Shown: positions 35,214-48,291, numbered from the stretch's first letter. The stretch is 64,000 nucleotides of DNA from Grammothele lineata (GCA_002150815.3 NDFF03000320.1:620001-684000); one strand, 5' to 3'. A program made the numbers and translations. Notes: generated by a model not told the origin, from the letters alone.

Positions 35214-38027
35214 GGCGGGCAGGGAAGAAGCACGGACGGCCCGGAGGGCTGTCAGGGTCCTCGCGTAGGCGAGGTCTGATCTTGGTCTTGAACAAGCCCT
35301 GAGCACTAGAACGGCCTTAAGACACACTATTCCGACTCTCATGTAATTTTCGGGAGTATAATCCGCGAACATCTGAAGTATAGATACTGTAGTGTTCTAC
35401 TTTTGGCTGCATATGCTTTGTTCATGAACCCCGAGGGGCTCGTAGATGCTACGCTCGAGCCTCGAATGATAGCGCACAAGACAGTAAGGAACTGCGGCGA
35501 AGGCACCCGCTATAGAGCCAGTCAGAGGCTGACGAGCGGACGCTCATTTTTCGATGTTGTACAGTCGCAAACAGCGGCTGACCACTACCGTCAAAGGTAT
35601 GTATCTGTTTGCCTCCCCCATTTAGCATTCAAGAAGCCCGAACCACCTCCTCGCTCCACCACTTGAACCCGACGGTGAGCCTCTTCCATTTTTCTGAATC
35701 CTATGCTCATGTATGTGACACTGGAAAGGACGGTCATGACGACTACGATCGCTGAAGAATAGAGCCTTAACCGGGCGAAGACCCCCAAACGCGCACCCGA
35801 GGAAGGAAGGGCCTTTGACGGCGCGTCCTGGTGCAGACCTTGACGCGGTCCTCGGGACAAGTACCCCCAAATCGGTGTCTTTGGACTCCCCTGTCAGGGA
35901 AACCAACTTGCACCTGAACATTTCCCCGAGGTAACGCAAACGTCGGGATATCGTGTCCACCTAGACCTTCTATAAATCCCGGGTGCTCGTCCCGGATGCA
36001 CCTTACAATCTCACGAGCCAGGGCCCCTTGATCCCCCCACAGGGGGGCATGACGGAGGCCCCATCCAAGTACTCAGGTAGAGACACCGGGCAGTAGCCCA
36101 ACAGCCATCTTTCCACGCGGCCATACGGATGGTGGGTGTATCTGTCACAAAGTCCCAACTATAAGTAATCGCAAGCGAAAGAAATGAGTTGTATGGTATG
36201 CCCGGTAGAATAGGGGGTCCGTGGACTCGATGAAGTGGTTCACTAGAAAAGGCACTCGAGTCGCCGACTGGTAGGAGCACGCGCCTATTCAGGTATGCCC
36301 ATATAGACCGCAACGCTAATATGTAGTACGGCAACGGCGATTGGCAGGGTCGATTGAACGACTCCGGCCGGCTCAGCAATCTCTTATTTTGAGGTGGTTG
36401 CACTGTGTGTGGTAATGGTCTCAGAATTCTTGTCGTTCAGAAGCCGACCGACCGCGGGCGCGCTCCTGGCAGATGGCCATCAGGTCCTCTGGAGGCTGCT
36501 ACCCATAACGCGACGACGTGTACGTAGGCACGGCGCACGTTGTGGTCGAAAAGATGACGGTCGTGCGATCCCGCGACACGCATCTACACTACTTACTGAT
36601 GTTGCAAAATCAGACAAAACCCATGTTACGCCGATGAACCCACGCTAGCCCACATTGCCACTTTTAACTTGAAAGGAGCTGTACACCGACTATAGTTGGT
36701 CATATTCGGTGGCAACGCCTCAAACGCAAGCGAGACCAGCAGAGTCGCCAAGGACGACGTGTAATAGGTCACAACAGCTCATACTCGGCTTAGCTTCCTA
36801 GTCTAGGGTAAATGATAAATACACGGTGCACAGAATACAGTGCCTAGATCACAGCAACGTGGAGGGCCGGGATGACAGTAACAAGGAGGGCACGACGAGA
36901 CTCGTGCTGCAAGAGGTGGTCCAGGACAGAGGATATCGCCAAGCCGTAAGCAGCAGTGGTGTACATAAGACGTAGGGATACAGAGCGGCAGCGCGCGAGC
37001 ACTAGGCAGCGAATACGATAGTTCTGGGCGGATCTTCCTCTGTGCATTGTCGGAGATTTCCAGACGGCATTGCAATCCGGCTCGGTTGAGGCCGCTTTGA
37101 AGCCGGATTGGGAGCCATCACGGTCCCAGGGCCGGGTCGTAATCTAATCTCAAGAGCTGGCGCCTGATTGCCATTGTCGAAGGCCATTGCAAAGCCATCG
37201 CAATGGGGCCTGCCGGGCGCTTCGTGTCACCACGGAACAAAGGCCCATGGGGGGGCTCGTTGACATAGCACTCTGTTTAAACTATGACAGGGGGTATATT
37301 GTACGATGTGTCGAACAGTAGAGGGTCGAAATAACGTGCAACCTCGTTTCTTCTACGTTCTTAGTCAGTTATAAGAGCGTGGAATATAGAAACGACGAAG
37401 GTCTTGTAGACTAATGGTTTTCTTGCATGATGTTAGTTGGAGTGCGCTGGTTCGATTCCCCGTCTATACCAAGTCTATGCCAAACGTACAGGGTGATAAT
37501 CACAACACCCCATGGCGATATCACGCGGCTAACGTAAGTAAAGTGGGGTAAGTAACAAGCACAACACTAGCGAAAGCGCCCTGGCTTCGGCTATCCTTTT
37601 GGTTGATGGAATCACAAACTGACCGATGCGACTTGCAATGGTTCGGCTCTGGATTACAATCCCGTAGCCGGCTCGCAACCCGATTGCGATGATTTTCTCC
37701 TTGGTTACGATGCATTGCCAATCCGGGACCGGGTTGAGGCGATCTCAACCGATTTCGATCAATTGGGATCGCGGTCCGTTTTCTCCGACAATGGAACCAA
37801 GGTCGGGTACGGCGACAAAGCATTGCGTACACCATCCGGCATAGTATATCCCTACGTCCGCTATTCAGCGTGATACGTCTCAAAGAGTAGCCTACAACGA
37901 GGCCCGGGACGCGCATGGGAGTCCGACGCCGTAGGCGAGAGGGTCCGGTGGGTTCTATCCCGGCTCCCAGGGTGCATTGTACGCACGCTCGTTCAAGCCA
38001 GCGCACGTACGTATGACAGGGCGCCCA
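35214..38027. other. Gene-poor 2.8-kb stretch
   Basis: No gene is supported. 37040-37210 and 37610-37810 are rich in short near-palindromic words around ATTGCAAT and ATTGCGAT, with related blocks (CAATCCGG, CCGGGTTGAGG, GGTTGAGG) in both orientations, which suggests a decayed repeat. A 72-nt tRNA-like sequence at 37400-37471 has a B box but poor stems and is treated as a remnant at most. 35860-36400 has several GC-rich words but no open frame of value. Confidence 0.5.
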
Positions 38028-40459
38028 TCAACGCCCGTACTCGTCGGGCACGAAAGGCGTGACCAGCTCGTACATCTCCGCGTTGCGGTCGCGCTGTGGT
38101 CGGCTGCCCATACCCACCAGGTTCTTGAGGCGCTGGCGCATACCCCGGTTCTCGCCGGCGTCATCGGGCACGACGCGGTCGTTGGGATAAAACTGGTCGA
38201 CGTACTTCGCGAGCCGCCGCGCGCCCGAAGAGCTGTCGCCCATCGCATCGCGCGCGTACTCGAGCGCGGATGCGAGGTACGTTGCAAGGTTCGGGAAGGA
38301 TACCGGCAGCACAGGATACGGCATCTCGTTGGTGCAAGGGATCGTGTAGAACTTGCTCAATGGCGAATCCGCGCCGTCGCGCAGGAATGCAGGTAGTTGC
38401 GCAAGTGTGTACGACCATGGCAGAGTGTTCGTGTCGTTATTGCGGTATTTCCAGCCTGTTGGTGCGGTGGGAGGCACGGGGTGGTCGATCGTCATGTACA
38501 GGACTGTGTGCCAGATCGGTGACGAGTGATGTACCTAGACGACGAACTCTATCAGACGACATGCACCGGTAGAGAAGACACCGTTAATTCACACCCACCT
38601 TGACAAATGAGATTACGACGCGGAGACGCATCTCTGTCTTCACGATCGCAAGCGCCTCCATCGTGGGTTCCAGCCGCGACCCACTCAGGCGTGCCATGAG
38701 CCTTAGCATCGACCGCCAACTCGGCGCACTGACATGGAACGGCGGACATCGTCCGTATGGCAGCGCGACGACGTTCGGGATCACCCCCGTGAAAGGCTTC
38801 AACGAGGACGTGATGGGGGGCGTCCCGAATCCGAGAGCTACGGAAGTGGTTGTGATAAGCGATGATTCTCAGCCACCACGCGGCTGTCAACTTACACAAT
38901 CCGGCGAGCATGTCAGCGTCGAGGTACTGCGTGTTGGACATGACTTCCACGCCACCGGCGCCGTTTGGTGCGGGGGAGTCCGAGCGATTGGACTCGTCTA
39001 TTGACCCCAGCATGGACGACGTTGTCGACAGAGGTCGTTCCCCTGGCGAGCTCGCCGTGGGGACCAGCGAATTCGAAGAGGACGACGCCGCCACCGAGTT
39101 CGTCTCCCTGTCTCCCAAAGAGTGTGAGCGATGCAGAGGTCGCTCCGTCGGTGAGGCCGTCTTGGGAGATATGGGCTTCTCGGAGACGCTCCTGCCCAAC
39201 GACGGGAGGCGCATGTGTGACCCTGACGCATTGGTCGAGCCCGCGCCGTTCGGGAGCGCCAGATGGGCGGTCACCGACGAGTTGTAGAACGCCCCAGCCT
39301 CCGCCGAGACAGCCTCGTCGTACTGAGGAGGTGGCGCCCCAGCCGGTTCTGGCAGCGATGGTGAGCTTGAATCGGCGTCCGAATGGGTTTTAGCGGACGG
39401 CACGCCGGTGGTGGCTTCTCGTCGCCTCTCCTCCTCGAGCATCCGCTCTTCTTCCTCCGCGAGCTGCCGCGCGAGAGCCTCGTCCTCCGATATCTGCCTA
39501 TTCACGTGGGGACGTGCGCCATAGACGTTATCACCACTGGGGAAGTGCGTCGGCGAGTCCAGATGCGAGGACGGAATCGCATGAGGCGATGGCATGCGCG
39601 GGGGCGGTGAATTCTCGTTGTACGTCGCAGAGGCGGACGACCTTGGCGGGATGTCGAAATCGGGCATAGGAACTGGGTTTTGCTCTGGCGAGGCCGTCAT
39701 TACAGACGACTGGCGATCGGGCGGCGCGGGGGGGCTGAACTTCAGCGACTCTGCGAGAGCGCGCGCGATCATCTCCTCCTCGGTCGGCTGCGCGGGCGTA
39801 TTCCGCAACTCCTGCGCGGAGAGCTCAAGAACGCGCTTCAGGACATCATCGTCTTCCTCGTCTGTTACTGAGGGCAGAGGGGGGACGGAAGGCGCGGGGG
39901 TGGGTTCGGGGGAGGCGAAATAGGACGTCTGCGCTCCAGCCGAGTTGAAACCGTTGAACTCTCTAGGAGAAATCGAGCCGGGATGCGACGGTGGAGACAT
40001 TAAGGGTTTGGGGGGGAGCGGAGGCTGGTCAAAGTCAGGTTTGCGAGGTAGCGGGGGCGCGGGTGCAGACTGGGCGTGCCGGGGCATGGGGAAATTGGGG
40101 GAGAAGGGCGAGGTGTTGTTGCTCTGGGACTCGAAGAAGAAGTCGTTGGAGGAGGTGCGGGGGACGGATGACGTTGTCGCACGCCCAGGGACCAGGCTGG
40201 GAGGCAGTCCCGGGCGAGGCTGGGGGAATGCGGGTGCGGTGGGCGGAGTCGGGGGCTGATGGATTTGAGGGAGAGCTGGGCTGTAGAACCCAGGGATCGC
40301 GGGGGCCTGCGGCGGCGCTGCATAGTAAGAAAGCCTTTGCGCACCTGGTGCGGCGACCGCGGCGTAGGGATGAATGCGCGCCGGCGCGGGGGGCGATTGA
40401 GGCTGGCGGGGATATGGCGGGTATGGACTCTGCTCTCGCCAGGATCCGGGGGCGGCCAT
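38028..40459 (-). CDS. Proline-rich protein with UIM-like motifs
   Basis: Function not established; the motifs suggest a ubiquitin-binding adaptor. Exons 5' to 3': 38896-40459, 38599-38837 and 38028-38534, giving 769 aa. Residues 1-200 are Pro/Ser-rich. Two UIM-like helices follow: EEEMIARALAESLKF at about 226-241 and EDEALARQLAEEEERM at about 322-338, both with the acidic run and the Ala-x-x-Ser/Glu pattern. A PPQYDEAV sequence (PPxY type) lies after them, a possible docking site for a Nedd4-type ligase. The C-terminal half is more conserved in look, with GFGTPPITSSLKPFTGV, MEALAIVKTEMRLRVV and WSYTLAQLPAFLRDGADS. The chosen start gives MAAPGSW; an in-frame ATG at 40600 would add 47 low-complexity residues. 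Confidence 0.75.
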
Positions 40460-41326
40460 TCGCGGCAGAGAAGGGGAGGTATGCGCTGGGAGACGGAGAG
40501 CGGGTGTATGAGAGCAACGTAGACTGAGACAAAGAGACGAAGGGACCCGGGGACACGGTGGTGGGATGAAAGGACGAGCAGTCGCCTCGGCAGTGAGCAC
40601 ACTGAACTGGGTACCTCGGCCGGGCGAGGCGCCCAGGGCTACGCAGGAGCGTCATGGACACGGTGCCGCACACTGCTAGTCTCGCTTGCTCCTTAACCTA
40701 ATCGAGCCGGAACGCAACAATGGACATCTTGACAGCACAGCACCAAACAGCATCCCCGCCTTGCAGCCTCTCGAATCTCGACCATCCGGTAGCCAGCCGA
40801 AGGCTAAGCTCACTACTCCCCGCACACATTACCGGCTGATCTCCCGCATACCCGATGTCGCAGACGCCCATCTGCGCCCGCTAACAAGCTCTCAAACAGG
40901 CCTCGCACATCGGATGTCAGTCGTCACGAAGCCGACCAAGCGGTCTTAGAGAGCAGCAGGTGGGGTTGTCCCCGTGGCGGTATTTAGTAACACACTAGGT
41001 CTAGCTTACAGGTGGCGCGGCAGACGATGAATGCAAGGCCGGGTGGCCGCAAGCAGCATGGGATGGGAGGGTACCAGGATGGGAGAATATGAGATTGCGA
41101 CGTGTGGACAGAAAGATGCATGATGTGGTTGTAACGAACGAGGAGGCATGACGGGGGCGTGAGCAGTTGTGAACGAGAACGAAGCAGGACATACACAGAC
41201 TCAAAACGATAATGCAGCGGAAAGCGATCGAATGGTGGGGTGTTGGGAGACGTGAGAATGGGATCAATGAGAATGGATGTGAGAGGGAAACCGGACCATC
41301 GAAAACCATGAATATATACACCAGAG
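40460..41326. other. Intergenic, UIM protein to RIM15-like gene
   Basis: An 867-bp gap between two minus-strand genes. It holds the promoter of the UIM gene (next to 40460) and the 3' flank of the kinase gene. No open frame with protein-like content was found on either strand. Confidence 0.5.
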
Positions 41327-44300
41327 TCACCGAGCGGAAGTCAGCCTAGTCGTCGCCGCACCCTGACCTCGTCCTTGTGCGGTCGACGTCTTGAAACCCA
41401 GTTGGCGCATCGTGGCTACCAAATCAGACTTCTGGACCGGCTTCGCGAGATACGCCGCGAAGACGTCTCGGTCCTCCGTCGCCTCGATGCCGCTGTACGC
41501 GCTGACGGCGATGATGGGCGTCGTCGTGTTCCTGCTGTTGGTACTTTTGATATACCTGGCAGCGCCTTCGCCATCGACTGCGGAGAGATTGTTAGTACCA
41601 AGTTTGCATCAACTTGTGCCTACGTCGCACGACAGCCATGGGAGCATTCGACCACCCGCATAACTACGACGGAGCACAGAAGCTCAATCAAAATCACTCA
41701 CGGATTGGCATATGCAGATCCATAAGAATGCAGTCAAATTCTGTTCGCGGGAATGTCAGATCAGCCTTCCCTGCATTCTATCCTCAAATCTATATAAACG
41801 CACTGATGTCGCCCATGGCCACGCTGATGGCCTCGGAGCCGTCCGCGACGACGACGCACCGGCATCCGAGCCGAATGAGCAGCGTTTCGATGATCTTGGC
41901 CGTTATGGGGTTGTCCTCCGCCAACAAGCACGTCACCGCGCGGTCGTTCGGGTCCGGGGCGCGCTTGAGGTCAATCGAAACGACTGACGATGGCGGTGTA
42001 TTGGGCTCGAATTGCCCCGACGCGTGGTGCTGCAGCACCGCGCCACCCGACCAGGAGTCCGAGACGGAGCCTTCCGTCGTCGAAACCGACGCTGTCCGGA
42101 GCCGACTCGGCATCGAGTTCCGCCGCGAGACGTCGCCTTCGAGGTGGTTGAGCTTGAAACGTTCTACTGCCCCGAACTCGGATGGCTTCCGCGCGTGACT
42201 ACCTGCGCTGCCGGGAGTTGGCGGCCCGCGCGAGACGGAGGAAGATATGGACGACGTCGACGTCGCGGGAGAAGGTGGGTTCGTGGGGATCGGCAAAGGT
42301 GGCTTCGAGGTGTCTACGGGCGTGACAACTGTCGGTGCCTTCTTCATCCCCGTGCGGTTCGAGATGCTTCGCCGTCTGGAGTGCGCGTTGATAGGCTCGG
42401 ACAGCGTCTGGTTGATCGGAGCGAGTTGGTCCGTTTTCATCTTCCGAATCATGTCCTCGTTCGCCTGCTTCAGGACGGGCAGATTCTTGAAGCTAAACGA
42501 GCCAAAGTCGTCATCCGACGGAGACGCAGTCGCCTCGCGCGTAAGTGGCGCAGGGGGAGTGTTGGTGGGGGGTACCTCGGGATGGGCGCCACCTGCGGAG
42601 GCTGTAGCGGAGGACTCAGTGGGAAACTGCTGCGTGAGCGACGGCTGCTCGCTCTCGTGGAACAGCTGGAGGACAGCCCCGCGCGGGTCAAAATAGTCGG
42701 TGGACTCGGGATCGGTGACCTGGGGAATAAATGCAGCCTCGGTCGTCGTGACCTGGTCCCAGTCGATGCCGGTGAAGAAGGGGTGTGCCTTAACCTCGTC
42801 GGCGCCGTTCGCTCCGAGACGCTTAGCCGGATCCAGCGTCATGAGACGCTGCATGAAATCCTTGGCCTCGGGTGAGACTTCGACGTAGTCCTCGTGCCAC
42901 TCGATGTGACCTGAGAGGATATTCTCAAAGACCTTCTCCGGAGTCTCGTCATGGAATGGAGGGATGCCATACAGGAACTCATAGGTGATAACACCCAGGG
43001 CCCACTGTTGTCTCAAGTTGAGTCATCATCATTGCGCGAGGTGCGAGAACCACTTACCCAGTCCACAGCGGCGTCATCTCCGCGTAAACCGAGGATGGTT
43101 TCAGGCGCTAGATAGTCAGGAGTACCAACGACCTTCTGTTCGCCCGGTGGTGTCCCTCCGGGAGTGGGATGCGAACGCAGATCGTTCGCGAGTTCCGTGG
43201 CGAACGACTGGAGAGGACTATCGGAGAGCTGCTTGGTGTTGCCGTTCCGACGGAACGACAAGAAACCCGAAGCCAGAGACTCCGACCCGCTCGATTCGCT
43301 GGGGTCATCTGTAAGGGGCAGATAAGGGGACGAACCGAGCCGAGGAAGCGATGGCGTCCTGTGGTTGAAGTACGAACCTCCACCGGGCGCAAGGTCAGCT
43401 ACGAACATAGGGGAAGAAGCCATGTACGCAGAGTCAATAGACGGGGGTCTCGAACTCGGACTACCTCTCGCATTGCGGAGGCCACGCTCAGACATGAGGC
43501 CGGGCGCATGTGTCTGACGGCCAAGCAGACCGATCCTACTGAGACCAAAGTCGGTCAGTTTGAGATGACCGTGTTGGTCAATGAGTAGGTTGTCGGGTTT
43601 CAGATCACTGCAGGTAGACTGAGTAAAACATGTCGCACGAACGATACAATCAGACTCACCGATGCACAATTCCGCGTTGATGCAGGTATTCAAGACCCAA
43701 AGTGACCTCAGCGATGTAATTCCTCGTCCACTCCTCGGGCAACGACCCCAAGGACTTGATAAGCGCGGCGCAGTCGCCGCCGTTCAGGTACTCCATGACG
43801 AGGTACAGGTTCTCCTTGCTCTGGAACGTGAAGTAGAGCTTGGCGACAAACGGCGACTCGGCCTGCTTCATGAGGATCATGCGCTCCGCTTTGACGTTCG
43901 TGATCTGGTTCTTCGCGATCATGTCTGCTTTCTTGAGGACCTTGATCGCAAAGTAGTCTCCGGTCACCTTCTTCTTCGCGAGGAAGACAGACCCGAAGGC
44001 GCCCTTTGAGATGGGCTTGATAATCTCGAAGTCCTTGATGGACGTCGGGGTCGTCCTCGACAACGGCGCGACGGATGGTAGGCGCGGAGACAGGGGCGTG
44101 CCAGAAAATGAGGCAGTAGGGCTGATGACCGGCTGCGCAGTGGAGTGTCTGCGGTGCGATCTTCGCGTGCTCGTGGTCGCATCCTGCGGGGACACCATAG
44201 GAGAAAGCGGCGGGGTGATGAGTAGCTTCGGCTCGAGATTCTGAGGTGAGCGCCTGGAACGGATGGTCATAGCGTTCGTGGGATGAGGCTCGTTCAAGTC

Positions 44301-47300
44301 CATCGGAGGAGGCTGTTCCTCAGCAAGTGAGGCGGTGATCGGAGCGGCCAAGGCCAGGGGAGAGGAAATCGACGAGGGCGTCGAACAGCGAGTCTGATGC
44401 GTGCTGGTCTGTTGCTGCCAGTAGGTCGGAATGGGGATCGCGGTCGGAAGACTCGACGGGCTCATCACAGGCGGAGGTGGCGGCTCGCGACTGGAGGCGA
44501 ACGGTATCGGCGACGCTGATGCAACCGGGGTCGGACCTGCCCCAGTGAACGCATACTCAGACGTAGTGCTTGAATGGTCGTCCTCCTGCTGGTCATCTTC
44601 CCGGTTTTCTTGCTCACCGCTTTCCTCCTTCTCGCCTTCCTCTTCGCCTTCGCTCTCACTCTCACCCTCACTCTCGTCTTCCTCCTCGTATCGCTGCAGC
44701 GCCTGCTCGACCTTCTCCTCCCACTCCTGCCTGATCTTCTCCGAGTACTTGATCGTGTTCTGCAGACGCACCACGTTGTCGATCTTCTGGCGCATTAGCC
44801 GCTCCGCGTCGTCAATGAGCTGAGTGAGCGCGGCGTCCTCGATGGACGGCTTGTTCCAGTGCCGCACGCTGGACATCTTGCGCTCCGATGCCGGTGAGAG
44901 GAGGCGCTGGCGCTCGATCGGCTCCGTCGCCTCGTCCTCCTTTAGCGCCGGGATTGATACCTCGGCGGCGGTCTGGAGGATGTCTTCCAGCTGCTCGAGT
45001 ACCTGCCGTTGCAACTTCTTGACGCTCATGCGTTTCATCTTCAGAGGGGCGCGCAGGAGCTGCAGAGGGCTGGTGTTTGGGGACGAGCTAGGCTGGAAAA
45101 TCGGCATCCCGCGGTACTCGGGCACCGTCATGGGCGAGCTGCGATCCATGGCCGTCTGTAGCTCGCGAATCGTGTTCCGGAGCTCCGCGATCGACTCGTT
45201 GCACTCTGCGATCTCGGCCTCCAAGCGGTGGACCTCGCTGCACGTCTCGTTGTGCTTCTCAAAGTACCACGACGGGACGTTGCACTCGCAGATACGGCAG
45301 AGGACTGGGACCGTATTGATGGGCCGCGCGAAGGGGAACGGCGTTACGGGCTCGAGCGCACTGCGGTCACCGAAACCAACCTGCGCAGGCTCGGCAGACC
45401 CTGGTTCGTCTCCGACGTCACCGGTCTCGAGCAGGATAGAAGGGGGCGCCTGCAAGACTTCCGGTTGACCGACAGGGCGCACGACCCACATCGAGTGTGT
45501 CGGCCGGCCATCCTCTCGGTCAATCATCAACATACCGCTTCCTTCCATCTTCTGGTAGAGGTTGGAGGGCGTGGAGGGATCATCGCCCTCGGATATTCGA
45601 AGCTTGAACTTGACCTCGATGGTGTGGGCGTCATTCTCCTGCAGCCGACGGGTCGCATCCCGAAAAACGTGCCAGTCCGAAGGGGCGAGCAGCTTGGAGA
45701 CGCGTGTGCCGAAGTAATCCTCCGGGTCGGTGCTAGACAGCGCGTGAGTATATCCCGACAATCCTGACACACATATGTCATGACAAAACACGCACCCGAC
45801 CACGCCGCGCCAGGCGTAGTTGATCCAGATGAAGTGGTCGCCATCCAGACTAAGTTCCATCACGATATTCTGACTTTGAGCGGTCTCTGCCTGTAGCCGC
45901 AGGCGCTCCGTGGCCAGAACGCGCGCCGACTCATTGTTGCCGTCGAACTTGGAGGGCGTAGGCTTGGGATGGTCCGACTCCTTGTGCGTTACCGACGAAG
46001 CGATCTCCTTCGTGGCCTCATCGCGGGAGCGTCGGTTGGCACTCGTTGTGCGAGACATGCGGAGGCGGCTCTCGTCCTCGGGTGAGAGCTCGAGCGCATT
46101 TTCCCCATCAGGCCGCGCAGGAGCCGTTGCGGGGATCTCCTCCTCGGCAGGCTTCATGACAAAGGTCAGCGGCTCCTCCTGTTCGTCGTCGTTATCGTCG
46201 AAGTTCCAGAACTGCTTCTCGGCCTCCCACCATTCGACGACGCGGCTCAGACTCGCAATAGCGAGGAGCACTTGCACGTACCAATTCCGACCGTGCCAGT
46301 CGGGATGCTCGTCCCAGGCCTTGCCGATGTTCTGCACACGCTGAACGAGCGTCTCGCAGACTTTGGGGTTGGCGGTCAGCTGGTTGATGGACATATCGAG
46401 GACGTCAGTAGCCACCGCTATGATCTCATAAAGAGTGGTCATAATCGGGTCGACCGGGTCGTCGACGAGGATGCGTGATGAACGGCGCCCGACGCTCGAG
46501 TCGCCATAAGTGGATCGCGGAAGGGGGGAGCGGGAACGGGAGGTGGAACGGGAGCTGTGACCAGAACGGGGCGGGCGGACAGGAATGTGGATAGTGCGGG
46601 ATAGTCGGCGCGAAGCTAAGCTCTGGCCGGACCACTGGCCGGAGCGCGAAGATTCCCCCTGCTTGCGCGGGCTTACTGCCTCGGGAGGGGGCGTGGTGAC
46701 GGATGATGGGCTGGAGGTACCGGTGTTTGACGCAACGATGCTGAGGGGGCGTTCTCTCGGTAGCGTCGTATGTCGACGCAGTGAAGACGGACTTGTCGAA
46801 GACACGGAAGCTGTGAGAAGACCGGGTGAAGAGATCCGATGGGTCAGCGTGGGCTGCTTAGAACGGTCTTCGTCAAGAGACGCACGTTGTCGACTGTGCC
46901 CATGGCCCTCGGGATCCGCCTCGTAGCCTCCGTCTGAGCTCATTTCATCGAACTGGAGCGCAGAGCGGAGCTCCTGGGGCTGGAGGACGAATGCGTCACG
47001 GAGAGGCTCAATATCGCCCGCCTGCGACTCTCGATCTCGCTCGCGCTCGATTTCGCGCTGCTCACGCTCCAACTCCTGCTCGTGTTCGTTCTCGCGGAGC
47101 CGTTCCTCGAAAAAAGCGGTTATGGAGTTGGTGACACGCTGGAGCTCCTTGTCGCATTCGGTCTTGGCTGCCTTGAGACGACGTGTAACATGTCGCCTGA
47201 CGAAAGGCATAGATACCGTGTTGGCACCGGATCCATTGGGGTTGCCTGCGCTGCTGGACGAGCTAGCCTGAGGCTGGATGGGGTTGAGGACGGTCTCTGG

Positions 47301-47354
47301 GGAGAACACGAGGGGACTTGGCGGCTGTCTTCGAGGCAGGCTCGAGTCGGACAT
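41327..47354 (-). CDS. RIM15: RIM15-type AGC kinase with receiver domain
   Basis: Orthologue of the Rim15/Cek1/Ppk18 (Greatwall-related) kinases that drive quiescence entry when nutrients fall. Exons 5' to 3': 45796-47354, 43660-45732, 43058-43607, 41804-43004, 41702-41740 and 41327-41577, giving 1890 aa. PAS-like segment near 505-580 (LDGDHFIWINYAWRGVVG). Zinc-binding CRICECNVPSWYFEKHNETC near 664. Coiled coil and a long acidic tract follow. The kinase starts near 1086 (ISKGAFGSVFLAKK, then AIKVLKK), with HRDLKPDN at 1210, DFGLSR, an insert of about 140 residues, and GTPDYLAPE near 1375. The receiver domain spans 1750-1880: LLAEDNPITAKIIE, phosphoacceptor Asp in ILMDLHMPILDG (made by a 39-nt exon), and AVSAYSG with the later Lys in LAKPVQ. 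The start at 47354 is chosen; an in-frame ATG at 47591 would add 79 Pro-rich residues. Confidence 0.92.
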
Positions 47355-48291
47355 GAAGGTGCCGTGGGTAGGCGGCGGAGGGGGCGGGTGGTCGGGGCCC
47401 GAGGGCTGGTTCGGGAGGGGGGGAGGAAGGGGCAAGGACGGGGTGAGCAGGAGAGAGGTCGGCGAGTGGTTCAGCAGAGGATAGACATGAGGGAGTGATA
47501 ACGAGGTGGGCGTCGGTGGCTTGGAGACGAGGAGAGATTCAGAGTTGGTCTCAATGCACTCGATGCCCTCGCTGCGCTCCTTGAATGCCATCGGCGCCTA
47601 CTTCCGAGGCGCTTTCGTTTCTCACACCAATTTTGCCCCAGCGACCTCGTCTCCCGGGTCATCCCTCGCAGTTGCCTCGGTTCTGCGCCTGCTGGGGACG
47701 GCACCGCACGCATTGCCTCGCTGGACACGTATGGTCCGACGGCGAGCGGGCGCGCCATGAATTCTCTGCGCGGACGCGACACACACAAAGGGAGGCGAGC
47801 CCCCGGAAGCAGATCCGTACGCCCAGCGTATCTTGGGCTGGCTGGGGGTCTGGGCGCGGTGGTTTCCGGGGTCCTCGCTTCGGCCTGGCCGCGGTGTCGG
47901 GCAGAGGTCAAGCGCCGGGCAAGCGAGCCCACCAGCGGTGACCAGCCCAAGCTCCTGGGTTCCAGTGGGTTCCTCGCCGAGTCGCCTGGCATCTGACTGC
48001 AGCGGCCAGCCTCGCACCGAGTCCGAGTCTCGACGCCGTCCGCCTCGCCCTTCTCTTCCTCGCCTCTACCGCCTCCGCACACGACCGACAAGCTCCTCCT
48101 CTCTCCGCCGCCCGCAGGCAGTCCGTCCGCCCCCGCCCTGCGCTCTCACGCGCCAAGTCACCAGATCCCCTCCTCGCTCCCCCCCAAAGTCAGGTCTGTC
48201 CCCGAGCATGTCATTTGCACCCTACCGTGCTCCAGTTCACCCCCGCTCACCCCTTCGCCGGCTTCCCTCCCGCTACAGCTGCCACATCTCC
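47355..48291. other. Divergent promoter, RIM15-like / bS18m
   Basis: About 940 bp between divergent genes. The part next to 47355 encodes an open, proline-rich extension that may be leader or true N terminus of the kinase. The middle (47600-48000) is GC-rich without a convincing TATA box. 48010-48290 is pyrimidine-rich on the plus strand and likely holds the bS18m start sites; an in-frame ATG at 48208 would lengthen that protein by 28 residues. Confidence 0.5.

Noticed and set aside
37400..37471. A 72-nt tRNA-like sequence with a good B box (GGTTCGATTCC)
   Set aside because: The acceptor stem pairs at only five of seven positions and the T stem at two of five, and no convincing anticodon stem was found. 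At best it is a decayed tRNA or tRNA-derived piece.
39991..40527. Long plus-strand open frames opposite the UIM-like gene
   Set aside because: They mirror the proline-rich coding strand, where codon bias leaves the reverse strand open. They contain no domain.
42012..42875. A 287-codon plus-strand open frame opposite the RIM15-like kinase
   Set aside because: It lies fully inside the kinase exon 41804-43004, and its Arg/Gly-rich content is what the antisense of that exon gives.
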